Positions 24,939 through 34,577 of a stretch of DNA of 64,000 nucleotides are shown here, piece by piece. Position 1 is the stretch's first letter, and each line of letters starts with the position of its first letter. The stretch is from Bacteroidales bacterium. Its GTDB lineage: Bacteria > Bacteroidota > Bacteroidia > Bacteroidales > GCA-2748055. The position numbers and the translations under genes are program-made. Below the pieces are notes generated by a model that saw nothing but the letters and a program-made list of their open reading frames with translations, was not told the origin of the DNA and did no database searches. Location: positions 1 to 64,000 of the forward strand of contig JARGFP010000005.1 of NCBI GenBank assembly GCA_029210585.1. Reading direction: 5' to 3'.

Positions 24939-27125
24939 ATGGCAATCATCCGTTTTTCAGCCCTTGAAACAGTCAATCACAGGAAGCCTGTGGAAGTGGT
25001 TCCCCCTGCAAAAAGTATTACAGATTATTTTGGAAAAAATGTATTTGATGATGTGAAAATGCAGAATTATCTCTCGCGGGATGCATATGATCATGTGAAA
25101 AGAGCGATCTCGCGTGGAACCCCGATTGACAGGAAAATGGCCGATACGGTAGCTATCGGGATGAAAGCCTGGGCAGTGGAACTGGGTGCTACACATTATA
25201 CGCATTGGTTCCAGCCATTAACAGGTGGAACAGCAGAAAAGCATGATTCGTTTCTGGAATATACTGATAACGGAAGTGTAGTGGAATCTTTCTCAGGAAA
25301 AGCGCTTGCACAGCAGGAACCAGATGCATCATCATTTCCAAGCGGCGGACTGCGCAATACATTTGAAGCAAGGGGATATACCGCATGGGATCCTTCTTCT
25401 CCGGCGTTTGTAATTGGAGACACCCTCAGTATTCCAACGATTTTTATTTCCTACACGGGTGAGGCGCTGGATCATAAAACTCCGTTGCTCAGGGCTTTGA
25501 ATGCCATCGATAGGGCCGCCACCGAGGTATGCCAGTATTTCGACAAAAACGTGGGGAGTGTCAGGGCCAACCTGGGCTGGGAGCAGGAGTTCTTCCTTGT
25601 CGACGAAGCACTTTATTACGCCAGGCCCGATCTTGCACTTACCGGCAGGACGCTGATGGGACATGCATCGGCCAAGGACCAGCAGTTGGATGACCATTAT
25701 TTCGGGTCCATCCCGGAGCGCGTGAGTGCATTCATGAAAGAGCTTGAATTCGAGTCTCTTAAGCTGGGGATCCCCATCAAAACCAGGCACAATGAGGTTG
25801 CGCCCAACCAGTACGAGGTGGCACCTATTTTCAGTGAATGCAACCTTGCAGTGGACCAGAATGTGCTGACCATGGAGCTGATGAAGCGTATTTCCCGGCA
25901 CCATGGATTCAGGGTGCTTTTCCACGAAAAACCTTTTAAGGACATTAATGGTTCCGGTAAGCACAACAACTGGTCACTTTCCACAGATACCGGAGTGATA
26001 TTGCATTCACCCGGAAAGAATCCGAAATCGAACCTGCAGTTCCTCACCTTTATTGTGAATACGATTAAGGCGGTATATGATCACCAGGACTTATTGCGTG
26101 CAAGTATCCTGACTGCCACCAACCAGCACAGGCTGGGAGCCAACGAGGCACCACCGGCAATCCTGTCGTGTTTCCTTGGTGCCGAAGTGTCGAAAATGCT
26201 TGACCAGATTGAGGAACAGGTGACCAACAGGAAAATGACACCAGATGAAAAAACAGAACTGAAACTCGATATCGGTAAGATTCCTGAAATTTTGCTTGAC
26301 AATACGGACCGCAACCGGACATCTCCATTTGCTTTCACAGGTAACCGTTTCGAATTCAGGGCGGTTGGAGGAAGCGCCAACAGTGCCACTCCCATGGCAG
26401 TATTGAATGCTGCCGTGGCTGCACAGCTTACTGAATTCAGTAAATCGGTTGAGAAACTGATCGCCAAGGGGGTGAAGAAGGATGAGGCTATCTTCCAGGT
26501 ATTGCGGGAATTGATTATTGCCTCAAAACCGATCCGGTTTGAGGGTGACAATTACAGTGAGGACTGGGTAAGGGAGGCGAAAAAGCGCGGATTAACCAAC
26601 ATCACTGATATCCCTGAAGCAATCTCTGCTTTCCTCAGCGAATCTGCCAAGAAACTATTTAAATCAATCGGCGTCCTGGGGGAGCATGAACTGGAAGCAC
26701 GTGTTGAAGTGATGTACGAGAATTACATCATGAAAATACAGATTGAGGCAAGGGTACTCGGTGACCTGGCCATCAATCACATTGTGCCCACTGCAGTTAA
26801 ATACCAGAATGTACTCATGGAGAATGTCACCATGCTCAAAGAGCTGTATGGTGATGAGTATGGCCAGCTTTCCGGTAAGAGGGTGGAGCTGATCAGGGAA
26901 ATTTCAGACAGGGTGACGCAAATTAAAAACCTTGTAAATGAGATGGTGGAGGCACGAAAAGCGGCCAACAAGATCACCCCTGCCGAGAAACGGGCCAAAG
27001 CATATTCCGCAAATGTATTCTCTTATCTTGAAAAGATCAGGTACCACATTGATAAACTGGAGCTCATCGTGGATGACGAAATGTGGCCCCTTCCCAAATA
27101 CAGGGAGCTTTTATTCAGTAACTGA
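24939..27125 (+). CDS. glnN: Type III glutamine synthetase
   Basis: 728 residues, the usual GSIII size and roughly twice that of GSII. GSIII-specific segments are present: LGATHYTHWFQPLTGGTAEK (N-terminal), NLGWEQEFFLVDE, KTRHNEVAPNQYEVAPIF, HEKPFKDINGSGKHNNWSLS and FTGNRFEFRAVGGS. The first four build the ATP, metal and glutamate sites of the dodecameric enzyme. The C-terminal 150 residues are the helical GSIII domain. The gene is separated from the interrupted type II gene by a terminator, so it has its own promoter, but the two share an upstream motif. It could supply glutamine if the type II enzyme is defective. Confidence 0.96.
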   Translation: MAIIRFSALETVNHRKPVEVVPPAKSITDYFGKNVFDDVKMQNYLSRDAYDHVKRAISRGTPIDRKMADTVAIGMKAWAVELGATHYTHWFQPLTGGTAEKHDSFLEYTDNGSVVESFSGKALAQQEPDASSFPSGGLRNTFEARGYTAWDPSSPAFVIGDTLSIPTIFISYTGEALDHKTPLLRALNAIDRAATEVCQYFDKNVGSVRANLGWEQEFFLVDEALYYARPDLALTGRTLMGHASAKDQQLDDHYFGSIPERVSAFMKELEFESLKLGIPIKTRHNEVAPNQYEVAPIFSECNLAVDQNVLTMELMKRISRHHGFRVLFHEKPFKDINGSGKHNNWSLSTDTGVILHSPGKNPKSNLQFLTFIVNTIKAVYDHQDLLRASILTATNQHRLGANEAPPAILSCFLGAEVSKMLDQIEEQVTNRKMTPDEKTELKLDIGKIPEILLDNTDRNRTSPFAFTGNRFEFRAVGGSANSATPMAVLNAAVAAQLTEFSKSVEKLIAKGVKKDEAIFQVLRELIIASKPIRFEGDNYSEDWVREAKKRGLTNITDIPEAISAFLSESAKKLFKSIGVLGEHELEARVEVMYENYIMKIQIEARVLGDLAINHIVPTAVKYQNVLMENVTMLKELYGDEYGQLSGKRVELIREISDRVTQIKNLVNEMVEARKAANKITPAEKRAKAYSANVFSYLEKIRYHIDKLELIVDDEMWPLPKYRELLFSN

Positions 27126-27374
27126 TCCTTTTCCTGCTGATCGCTTTTTACGAGCAAAAGGAAATAATTGCCTGCAAAAAGGTTTCGGAGGGCTCATCAC
27201 CTCTGCTCGTTAAGCCCTGAAAGCAGGTCATCTTGTGCAAAACCAGGGCTTGTCATCATCTCTTGGCCGTAAATTATTCACCATGAATACACGAACCGGT
27301 GGATATGTTCGTTTTATTATATGCGAAAAAGCAGTAATTTTAGGGTTTATAGAATATCTGTAATCAATGACTGA

Positions 27375-29345
27375 ATGATGCATAAGGGAATAATTTTATT
27401 GGTATTTCTTGGATTGATCGCTGCTGTGCAGCCGGTTGAAGGCCAGCGTAAGGAACGCGACACCAGGGCCAACGCGGCATATGAAGCTGGAGAGTATTAT
27501 AAAGCCATCGATCTGTTCAAAAGAGCCTACAGCAAAGTCTCTGACAGGGAGCGCCAGGCTGAGATCGTATTCAAGATTGCCGAATGTTACCGAATAACCG
27601 GCGAGCCGAGGCAGGCCGCACTGTGGTACAGGAAAGCATTACAGCTGGATTACCAGGATCCGGAACTGTACCTGAGATACGGACAGTCCCTCATGCGATA
27701 TGAAAGATTTGAAGAGGCAGAAGAACAATTCAGGATATATAAAGACCTGGTTCCAGACGATCCACGGGGCGACTGGGGAATAGAATCTGCGCGTGTTACC
27801 CAGGAATGGATGAGTGACCTTACCGGTTATATCGTTGAAAACATGCGGTATTTCAATTCTTTTAAACGCGACTGGAGTCCTGCCTACGCCAATGAAGATT
27901 ACATGGAGGTGATGTTCACATCCACACGGGATGATTCGGAGGGCAAAGCCATACACGGAGCCACAGGGGAAAGTTTTGCGGATATCTATTCCTCTACCAT
28001 GGACCGTAAGGGAAAATGGAGCGTCCCGGTCCCTGTTGAACCGCTGAATTCGGAGTTTGAGGATGGAGCGGTAAGTTTTACCAGTGACTTTTCAACACTT
28101 TATATGACCCGATGTAAAATGGGCAAGAACGAACAGGTTGCCTGCCAGATATACACTTCTTCAAGGTCTGGCGCCCAGTGGAGCGATCCGGCACCACTCG
28201 ATATCATTGGCGACAGTATTACTTCGGCCCACCCGGCAATATCGCCTGACGGACAAACACTTTATTTTGTTTCAGATATGCCCGGCGGAATCGGGGGAAA
28301 TGATATTTGGGTAGTGACAAAAGAAGGCGGGTCCTGGGGAGATCCGAAAAACCTGGGGGAAGAGATCAATACGCCGGGAAATGAGTTGTTCCCTTTCGTA
28401 CATGACGATGGAACGCTCTATTTCAGTTCCGGCAGCAGGATTGGTATGGGAGGACTGGATATTTACAAAGCAAGGAAAGACGAACTTGGAAACTGGATCG
28501 TGGAAAACATGCGGCCCCCCATCAATTCTGTTGAAGATGATTTCGGTATCGTATTTGAAGCAGGTTCAGAGCGGGGTTTCTTCAGTTCGAGCCGCAAAGG
28601 ACGAGGCAATGACGAAATCTTTTCTTTTGTGCTGCCGCCCCTTGAATTTGCTGTGAACGGAACGGTGCGTGATGACAAGGACAACAGCATATTAAGCGGA
28701 GCAAAGGTGACTGCCGTAGGTAGTGATGGTATCACAATCGAATCTACAACAGGGGAGGACGGAACTTTCAGGTTTATGCTGAAACCTGCTACGGATTATG
28801 TGTTTATCGCAGGTAAAGAAGGATACCTGAGAGGTAAAGCCCGTGAATCAACAAAGGGACTGGAGCAAAGCAAGGAATTTGATGTGACTGTCTACCTTTC
28901 ATCCACCGAAAGGGTAATTGAGCTGCCCAATATATTTTACGATTTTGCAAAGTGGGATTTGCGGCCCGAGTCGATGGTTTCACTTGATAATCTCGTGGAA
29001 ACTTTGAATGATAACCCGAACGTGACCATTGAGCTGATGTCACATACGGATTCAAGGGGTGCACCGGCAGACAATATTGAATTGTCACAGAAACGTGCAC
29101 AATCTGTAGTTGATTACCTCATTTCCAAAGGTATTGCAGCGGACAGGCTGATGGCAAGGGGATACGGTGAATCACAACCAAAAGTTGTGGATGAAAAGAT
29201 CCTTGAATCCTATGACTTCCTGGAAATCGGGGATGTGCTCACGGAAAGTTTTATCAACCAATTGCCGGTCGAACAGCAGGAGCAAGCGCACCAGATCAAC
29301 AGGAGAACAGAATTCAGGGTACTTTCCACAGATTACATACCTTAA
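27375..29345 (+). CDS. PorE-like OmpA family protein (TPR, PD40 propeller, CRD, OmpA)
   Basis: 656 residues. After a signal peptide (ILLVFLGLIAAVQPVEGQ) come TPR units (about 30-140), a six-bladed PD40/WD40-like propeller (about 165-425, with repeats such as AHPAISPDGQTLYFVSD and ELFPFVHDDGTLYFSS), a carboxypeptidase-regulatory-like domain (about 430-520) and an OmpA peptidoglycan-binding domain (LPNIFYDFAKWDLRPES; SHTDSRGAPADNIELSQKRA). This exact domain order is that of PorE, a T9SS-associated periplasmic protein of Porphyromonas gingivalis that binds peptidoglycan; many Bacteroidota carry several paralogues paired with PorP/SprF. None is adjacent here, so it may be the core copy or a stand-alone one. 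Confidence 0.85.
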   Translation: MMHKGIILLVFLGLIAAVQPVEGQRKERDTRANAAYEAGEYYKAIDLFKRAYSKVSDRERQAEIVFKIAECYRITGEPRQAALWYRKALQLDYQDPELYLRYGQSLMRYERFEEAEEQFRIYKDLVPDDPRGDWGIESARVTQEWMSDLTGYIVENMRYFNSFKRDWSPAYANEDYMEVMFTSTRDDSEGKAIHGATGESFADIYSSTMDRKGKWSVPVPVEPLNSEFEDGAVSFTSDFSTLYMTRCKMGKNEQVACQIYTSSRSGAQWSDPAPLDIIGDSITSAHPAISPDGQTLYFVSDMPGGIGGNDIWVVTKEGGSWGDPKNLGEEINTPGNELFPFVHDDGTLYFSSGSRIGMGGLDIYKARKDELGNWIVENMRPPINSVEDDFGIVFEAGSERGFFSSSRKGRGNDEIFSFVLPPLEFAVNGTVRDDKDNSILSGAKVTAVGSDGITIESTTGEDGTFRFMLKPATDYVFIAGKEGYLRGKARESTKGLEQSKEFDVTVYLSSTERVIELPNIFYDFAKWDLRPESMVSLDNLVETLNDNPNVTIELMSHTDSRGAPADNIELSQKRAQSVVDYLISKGIAADRLMARGYGESQPKVVDEKILESYDFLEIGDVLTESFINQLPVEQQEQAHQINRRTEFRVLSTDYIP

Positions 29346-29504
29346 AGCCAGGGTTTTCGGAACCTGTTTGCATACTTGCTGAAGGATATTTCCATGGTCT
29401 TCCCGGCGATTTGCTGCAGGACTTCAGAATTTGTACAGACCTTGTATGAGTACCGTAATGTAGTTATCTATCCTGACAATACGCCCGTTCAGCAATAATT
29501 TTTG

Positions 29505-29512
29505 TACTTTTG
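29505..29512 (+). promoter_or_regulatory. Bacteroidota -7 element TACTTTTG upstream of purM
   Basis: TACTTTTG matches TAnnTTTG and lies 21 bp before the chosen ATG at 29534, supporting that start over the TTG at 29510, which overlaps the element itself. Confidence 0.6.
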
Positions 29513-29533
29513 CAAACAATCATTAAAACAGGT

Positions 29534-30700
29534 ATGGGAGCTTCTTCCAGGTATATGGCACGTGGTGTATCCTCTTCAAAAGAAGAGGTGCATAATGCAT
29601 TGAAAGATGTTGATAAAGGATTGTTTTTCAATGCTTTTTGCAAGGTTATCCCAGATTTTTTGTCCAATGATCCCGATTATTGCGTGGTGATGCATGCAGA
29701 TGGCGCGGGAACCAAATCATCACTCGCTTACCTGTACTGGAAAGAAACCGGGGACCTGTCGGTGTGGAAAGGAATCGCCCAGGATGCCATTGTAATGAAC
29801 CTGGATGACCTCCTGTGTGTGGGCATCACAGAAAATATCGTGCTGAGTTCCACCATTGGCCGCAACAAACTGAAGGTGCCCGGGGAGGTGATCTCAGCCA
29901 TCATCAGCGGAACAGAAGAGGTGCTGGCCTCCCTGCGGGACCTTGGGATCTCCGTCTGGTCAAGTGGCGGTGAGACAGCTGACGTAGGTGACCTGGTGCG
30001 AACCATTATCGTGGATTCCACTGTTACAGCCAGGACAAGGCGGTCAGACATCATCGAGAACAAGATACGTCCGGGTGATGTAATCGTTGGCTTGTCATCC
30101 AGCGGGCAGGCCACCTATGAGGAGGAATACAACGGTGGCATGGGAAGTAATGGTCTTACCTCGGCACGACATGATGTATTTGCGCATTACCTGGCAGTGA
30201 AGTACCCCGAGGGCTTTGACCCGGAGCTTCCCACTGATCTGGTCTATAGCGGATCTTACAAGCTTACAGATCAAATCGGGTCACTGGGAGTGGATGCCGG
30301 AAAACTGGTGCTTTCCCCAACGAGAACCTATGCGCCTGTGGTTGCCTCTGTACTGGCTTCGCATCGCGAAGCCATACACGGATTGATACATTGCTCCGGG
30401 GGTGCCCAGACCAAGGTGTTGCATTTTGCAGGACAGGTGCACATTGTCAAGGACAACCTTTTTGAAATACCCCCGTTGTTTGGCATTATCCATCAGGAAT
30501 CAGCGACAGACTGGAGGGAGATGTACCAGGTGTTCAATATGGGCCATCGCTTTGAGATCTATACAGACCCGGATACGGCAAAGGATATTATTAACATCTC
30601 AGAAGGATTTAACATAGATGCGAAGATCGTAGGATATGTGGAGGATTCAGATAGTAAAAAATTAACGATCAAGACAGCCCAGGGAGAGTTTGAATATTAA
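29534..30700 (+). CDS. purM: AIR synthase (phosphoribosylformylglycinamidine cyclo-ligase) family protein
   Basis: 388 residues from ATG 29534. The start was chosen because the TTG at 29510 falls inside the promoter element. The N-terminal ATP-binding half has [47 protein letters not shown] and [15 protein letters not shown]; the C-terminal half has [13 protein letters not shown] and [14 protein letters not shown]. These are PurM-superfamily features. The Bacteroidota version differs from E. coli PurM at the N-terminus (RGVSASKE type) but is generally regarded as the purine-pathway cyclo-ligase converting FGAM to AIR. It forms a tight run with prfA and pyrF (gaps of 11-29 and 13 bp), linking purine, pyrimidine and translation genes. 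Confidence 0.82.
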   Translation: MGASSRYMARGVSSSKEEVHNALKDVDKGLFFNAFCKVIPDFLSNDPDYCVVMHADGAGTKSSLAYLYWKETGDLSVWKGIAQDAIVMNLDDLLCVGITENIVLSSTIGRNKLKVPGEVISAIISGTEEVLASLRDLGISVWSSGGETADVGDLVRTIIVDSTVTARTRRSDIIENKIRPGDVIVGLSSSGQATYEEEYNGGMGSNGLTSARHDVFAHYLAVKYPEGFDPELPTDLVYSGSYKLTDQIGSLGVDAGKLVLSPTRTYAPVVASVLASHREAIHGLIHCSGGAQTKVLHFAGQVHIVKDNLFEIPPLFGIIHQESATDWREMYQVFNMGHRFEIYTDPDTAKDIINISEGFNIDAKIVGYVEDSDSKKLTIKTAQGEFEY

Positions 30701-30711
30701 CCTCGATTGTA

Positions 30712-31800
30712 ATGAACGAAAATATGATAATGAATAAACTGGAAGGAGTAGCTTCCAGGTTCGAGGAGGTGGGAAGACTGATCACACAGCCCGAGATCAT
30801 CTCGGACATGAAACGATATGTGAAGCTGAACAAAGAATACAGTCATCTTGAACCAGTGGTCGAGGCTTACAGGAATTACAAGAACCTTCTCAGTAACATT
30901 GAGAGTGCCCGGGAGATTATTGGTGAAGAATCAGACAGCGAGATGCGGGAGATGGCAAAGGAAGAACTTGAAGTATTGAATGAACAGCGGATCCCTCTTG
31001 AAGAAAAGATCAGATTTCTCCTGGTACCCAATGATCCGGAGGATGACAAAGATGCAATTGTTGAGATTCGTGCCGGAACCGGGGGTGATGAGGCCAGTAT
31101 ATTTGCCGGGGATCTCTACAGGATGTATCTGAAATATGCCGAAACGCGCAAATGGAAAGTGTCCACCACGAGTTTTACAGAGGGGACTGTGGGTGGCTAC
31201 AAGGAAATCATTATGGCCATATCCGGAGATGGCGTATATGGGATCATGAAATACGAATCAGGTGTGCACCGTGTGCAGCGGGTGCCCCAGACAGAAACCC
31301 AGGGCAGGGTGCATACTTCCGCTGCCACAGTTGCCGTGCTTCCCGAGGCAGAGGATTTCGAGGTGGAGGTAAAGCAGGAAGATATCCGTAAAGATACCTA
31401 TTGTTCTTCTGGCCCGGGCGGGCAGTCGGTGAACACGACCTATTCAGCCATCAGGCTCACACACATCCCCACCGGAATCGTGGTCACCTGCCAGGATGAG
31501 AAATCACAAATTAAGAACCTGGACAAGGCAATGAAGGAACTTCGGTCGAGGCTCTATAACCTGGAGTACCAAAAACGCATGGATGAAATCGCAGGCAAGA
31601 GAAAGACCATGGTCTCATCGGGTGACCGGTCGGCCAAGATCAGAACCTATAATTATCCCCAGGGACGGGTAACGGATCACCGCATCAATCTTACCCTGTA
31701 TAACCTGTCATCGATCATGGACGGGGATATCTACGAGATCACTGAGAAGCTCCAGATGGCCGAGAATGCTGAAAAGCTCAAGGAGAGCGGTATGGAGTAA
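30712..31800 (+). CDS. prfA: Peptide chain release factor 1
   Basis: 362 residues from ATG 30712; ATG 30730 ([14 protein letters not shown]) is also plausible and closer to the usual RF1 start. The GGQ motif that triggers peptide release is in [18 protein letters not shown]. The codon-recognition domain shows the type-1 pattern, and the RF1 tail ([18 protein letters not shown]) is clear. Length is typical (about 355-360). RF1 reads UAA and UAG. The gene therefore does not itself decode the TGA that interrupts the glutamine synthetase gene; that is the task of RF2, not in this window. The next gene, pyrF, starts 13 bp downstream. Confidence 0.95.
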   Translation: MNENMIMNKLEGVASRFEEVGRLITQPEIISDMKRYVKLNKEYSHLEPVVEAYRNYKNLLSNIESAREIIGEESDSEMREMAKEELEVLNEQRIPLEEKIRFLLVPNDPEDDKDAIVEIRAGTGGDEASIFAGDLYRMYLKYAETRKWKVSTTSFTEGTVGGYKEIIMAISGDGVYGIMKYESGVHRVQRVPQTETQGRVHTSAATVAVLPEAEDFEVEVKQEDIRKDTYCSSGPGGQSVNTTYSAIRLTHIPTGIVVTCQDEKSQIKNLDKAMKELRSRLYNLEYQKRMDEIAGKRKTMVSSGDRSAKIRTYNYPQGRVTDHRINLTLYNLSSIMDGDIYEITEKLQMAENAEKLKESGME

Positions 31801-31813
31801 AATACCTGACACT

Positions 31814-32644
31814 ATGACTGCATCCGAAATATTCAATAATATCAAAAAGAAGACCAGTTTTTTGTGTATTGGTCTCGATACGGATTTCAACAAGATCCCC
31901 AGGATGCTGCTGGAGAAGGAGTACCCGATCTTTGAATTCAATAAGCGCATCATTGATGCTACGGAGGACCTGGTGGTTGCCTATAAGCCCAACCTGGCAT
32001 TTTATGAGACCATGGGTGCAGCGGGATGGATGAGTCTGGAAATGACCGTAAACTACATCAGGAAGTATTTTCCGGAGATTTTTATTATTGCCGATGCTAA
32101 AAGAGGTGATATTGGCAACACATCAGGCATGTATGCCAATGCTTTTTTCCGGAACCTCGATTTTGATGCAGTGACGCTTTCTCCCTATATGGGCCGGGAC
32201 AGCATTCAACCCTACCTGGATTTCAGGAACAAATGGAGCATTATCCTCGGGCTCACTTCCAATGCCGGTTCACAGGATTTTCAACAGATCAGGACAGCCG
32301 ATGACCAGTTGCTTTTTGAGAAGGTAATCAGTACAGCAAAGGAGTGGGGGAACACTGACAATACCATGTTTGTTGTTGGTGCAACGAAAGCAGACCAGTT
32401 ACAGCAGATCCGCAGGATTATTCCCGAACATTTCCTGCTGGTTCCGGGTATCGGTGCCCAGGGCGGGAACCTGGAGGAGGTTTTTCAATCCGGATTCAAC
32501 AGTCAGTGCGGATTGCTGGTGAACATAAGCAGGTCCATTATTTACGCCGATGTTACCAATCGTTTCGAGATATCTGCACGTCAGAAGGCAATTGAAATCC
32601 GCGACCAGATGGAAGAGTTGCTGACCAGGGCTGCGTTGATCTGA
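31814..32644 (+). CDS. pyrF: Orotidine 5'-phosphate decarboxylase
   Basis: 276 residues from ATG 31814; upstream in-frame non-ATG starts overlap prfA and are unlikely. Catalyses the last step of UMP synthesis. The catalytic Lys-Asp network is in FIIADAKRGDIGNT, the substrate loop in CIGLDTDFNKIP, and the phosphate-binding end in LLVPGIGAQGGN followed by LVNISRSIIYA. Length and motif order fit the type 2 PyrF subfamily found in Bacteroidota, actinobacteria and mycobacteria. It is the last gene of the purM-prfA-pyrF run and converges on sucC, with a 38-bp gap and no obvious terminator between them. Confidence 0.94.
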   Translation: MTASEIFNNIKKKTSFLCIGLDTDFNKIPRMLLEKEYPIFEFNKRIIDATEDLVVAYKPNLAFYETMGAAGWMSLEMTVNYIRKYFPEIFIIADAKRGDIGNTSGMYANAFFRNLDFDAVTLSPYMGRDSIQPYLDFRNKWSIILGLTSNAGSQDFQQIRTADDQLLFEKVISTAKEWGNTDNTMFVVGATKADQLQQIRRIIPEHFLLVPGIGAQGGNLEEVFQSGFNSQCGLLVNISRSIIYADVTNRFEISARQKAIEIRDQMEELLTRAALI

Positions 32645-32682
32645 TCCGGATTTTACCAAAGTGCTCTCATGCAGGCTCCTGG

Positions 32683-33870
32683 TCAAACCAGTTCCTTCAC
32701 CTTGTTTGCTGCTTCCTGGAGGCTGATGGCAGAATGAACGGCCAATCCGGATGCATCGATGAGTACTTTTGCTTCTTCTGCATTGGTACCCTGCAGCCTT
32801 ACGATCACGGGAACCGGGATGTTCCCGATGGACCTGTAGGCATCAACGACTCCCTGTGCAACGCGGTCACACCTTACGATCCCCCCGAAGATATTGATCA
32901 GGATTGCTTTGACATGTTCGTCCTTCAGGATGATCCTGAATCCGGCCTCTACGGTTTCTGCATTGGCAGTACCGCCCACATCCAGGAAATTGGCGGGTTG
33001 ACCACCCGATAGTTTGATAATGTCCATGGTGGCCATGGCCAGTCCTGCCCCGTTCACCATGCATCCTACGTTACCGTCGAGTTTGATGAAATTCAGGTTG
33101 AATTTTCCTGCCTCCACTTCGGTGGGATCCTCTTCGTGGATATCCCTCATAGCTGAATATTCGGGATGTCGGTACAATGCATTATCGTCGATATTCACCT
33201 TGGCATCAGCGGCCATAATGAGGTTGTCGGAAGTCTTGAAGAGCGGATTGATTTCGAACAGCGAAGCATCTGATCCTTCGTAGGCATTGTAGAGGCTGGT
33301 TACAAATTTCACCATCTGTTTGAATGCATCCCCACTTACACCAAGGTTGAAAGCCACCTTCCTGGCCTGGAAGGGCTGGATTCCGACGGCAGGATCGATC
33401 TCTTCCCTGAAGATCAGGAGCGGGGTCTTCGCTGCCACGGACTCGATATCCATTCCGCCCTCGGTGGAATACATAATGATATTGCGCCCGCTTCCCCGGT
33501 TGAGTAAGACACTCATATAAAATTCCTCCGGTTCGGATTCACCAGGGTAATAGATGCCCTGTTCGATCAGGATTTTGCGGACCAGTTTTCCTTCCGGTCC
33601 GGTCTGATGCGTAACCAGGGTCATGCCAAGGATCGCTTCGGCATGTTCCCTTACTTCACCGGGGCTTTTTGCAATCTTGACTCCACCTCCTTTTCCACGA
33701 CCACCGGCATGGATCTGTGCTTTCACGGCAAAGGTGTCTGCCCCGGTGGCTTCATGTATCTTTTGGGCTGCGGCGACAGCTTCTTCAGGGGTTTCAGCTA
33801 CAAAACCCAATGGCACACTTACTCCAAATTGTTTTAATATCTCTTTTCCCTGGTATTCGTGGATGTTCAT
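32683..33870 (-). CDS. sucC: Succinyl-CoA ligase (ADP-forming) beta subunit
   Basis: 395 residues. The N-terminal ATP-grasp domain starts MNIHEYQGKEILKQFGVSVP and has the glycine-rich loop HAGGRGKGGGVKIA; the metal-binding region is in LFEINPLFKT (SucC usually INPL). The C-terminal CoA-ligase-like domain has NFLDVGGTAN and INIFGGIVRCDRVA. The enzyme interconverts succinyl-CoA and succinate with ATP, serving the citric-acid cycle or, in a fermenter, the propionate/succinate route. The partner sucD is not adjacent, so it must lie elsewhere. A good -7 element lies 27 bp upstream. Confidence 0.95.
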   Translation of the reverse strand: MNIHEYQGKEILKQFGVSVPLGFVAETPEEAVAAAQKIHEATGADTFAVKAQIHAGGRGKGGGVKIAKSPGEVREHAEAILGMTLVTHQTGPEGKLVRKILIEQGIYYPGESEPEEFYMSVLLNRGSGRNIIMYSTEGGMDIESVAAKTPLLIFREEIDPAVGIQPFQARKVAFNLGVSGDAFKQMVKFVTSLYNAYEGSDASLFEINPLFKTSDNLIMAADAKVNIDDNALYRHPEYSAMRDIHEEDPTEVEAGKFNLNFIKLDGNVGCMVNGAGLAMATMDIIKLSGGQPANFLDVGGTANAETVEAGFRIILKDEHVKAILINIFGGIVRCDRVAQGVVDAYRSIGNIPVPVIVRLQGTNAEEAKVLIDASGLAVHSAISLQEAANKVKELV

Positions 33871-33896
33871 ATTCTTGTGATTATCATTCTTTCTAA

Positions 33897-33904
33897 CAAA
33901 ATTA
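33897..33904 (-). promoter_or_regulatory. Bacteroidota -7 element TAATTTTG upstream of sucC
   Basis: On the minus strand TAATTTTG fits TAnnTTTG and ends 26 bp before the sucC ATG. Confidence 0.5.
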
Positions 33905-33962
33905 TTGTTTTTTTCCCGGGATAGTGCGATTTATATTCAGTATTTTCGTAAAAAGCAGCGTT

Positions 33963-34502
33963 ATGAGAAAGCTTCTGAATGAAGAACTCCACCGGATGGA
34001 GGTGGAGGCATTCAAAACGGCAGCAAAGATTCCGGTGGTTATAGTACTCGATAATGTAAGAAGCATGAACAATACCGGCTCGGTATTCCGGACATCCGAT
34101 GCTTTCCGGGTTGAATCGGTCTTTTTATGCGGGATCACTGCTGTACCTCCCCACAAGGAAATTCATAAGACTGCCCTTGGTGCGACAGAATCGGTGGACT
34201 GGCAATATTTTCTGCACACCGGGGATGCTTTGGTCCAGCTGAGAAAAAACGGATATACGGTCTGTTCCATTGAACAGGCAGAACAAAGTATCATGCTGGA
34301 TTCATTTCCCGTGGAAGAGGGAGGGAAGTATGCCCTGGTCTTCGGACATGAAATACGTGGTGTGGAACAGGCCATTGTTGATATGAGTGATTACTGCATA
34401 GAGATTCCGCAATACGGAACCAAGCATTCGTTGAATGTCTCTGTTTCTGCCGGTATCGTCATCTGGGAGTTTTTCAGAAAACTGTCAGCGACCATAGGTT
34501 GA
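33963..34502 (+). CDS. TrmH/SpoU-family RNA methyltransferase
   Basis: 179 residues from ATG 33963; a GTG at 33924 would add an N-terminal stretch in a region better explained as promoter. The SPOUT trefoil-knot motifs are in order: LDNVRSMNNTGSVFRTSDAF (motif 1 with the catalytic Arg), YALVFGHEIRGVEQ (motif 2) and IEIPQYGTKHSLNVSVSAGI (motif 3, SAM-binding knot). The size is that of the catalytic domain alone, as in TrmH and TrmL. It transfers a methyl group to the 2'-hydroxyl of a nucleotide in tRNA or rRNA; which RNA is not deducible. It is divergent from sucC across a 92-bp gap. Confidence 0.9.
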   Translation: MRKLLNEELHRMEVEAFKTAAKIPVVIVLDNVRSMNNTGSVFRTSDAFRVESVFLCGITAVPPHKEIHKTALGATESVDWQYFLHTGDALVQLRKNGYTVCSIEQAEQSIMLDSFPVEEGGKYALVFGHEIRGVEQAIVDMSDYCIEIPQYGTKHSLNVSVSAGIVIWEFFRKLSATIG

Positions 34503-34519
34503 GCCGGTACAAGAAAGCA

Positions 34520-34554
34520 AAAAAAAGAGGCTGCCTTTTCGTGCAGCCTCTTTT
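34520..34554. terminator. Bidirectional rho-independent terminator
   Basis: Stem GAGGCTGC / GCAGCCTC with an 8-nt loop; a T run follows on the plus strand and an A run precedes it, so it works for both the methyltransferase gene and the convergent lipoprotein gene. Confidence 0.85.
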
Positions 34555-34577
34555 CGAATTATTTAATTTTCAAATTC

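Noticed and set aside
27126-27374. Possible RNA gene or short gene between GSIII and the PorE-like gene
   Set aside because: No tRNA-like fold, conserved peptide or strong hairpin could be found by eye.
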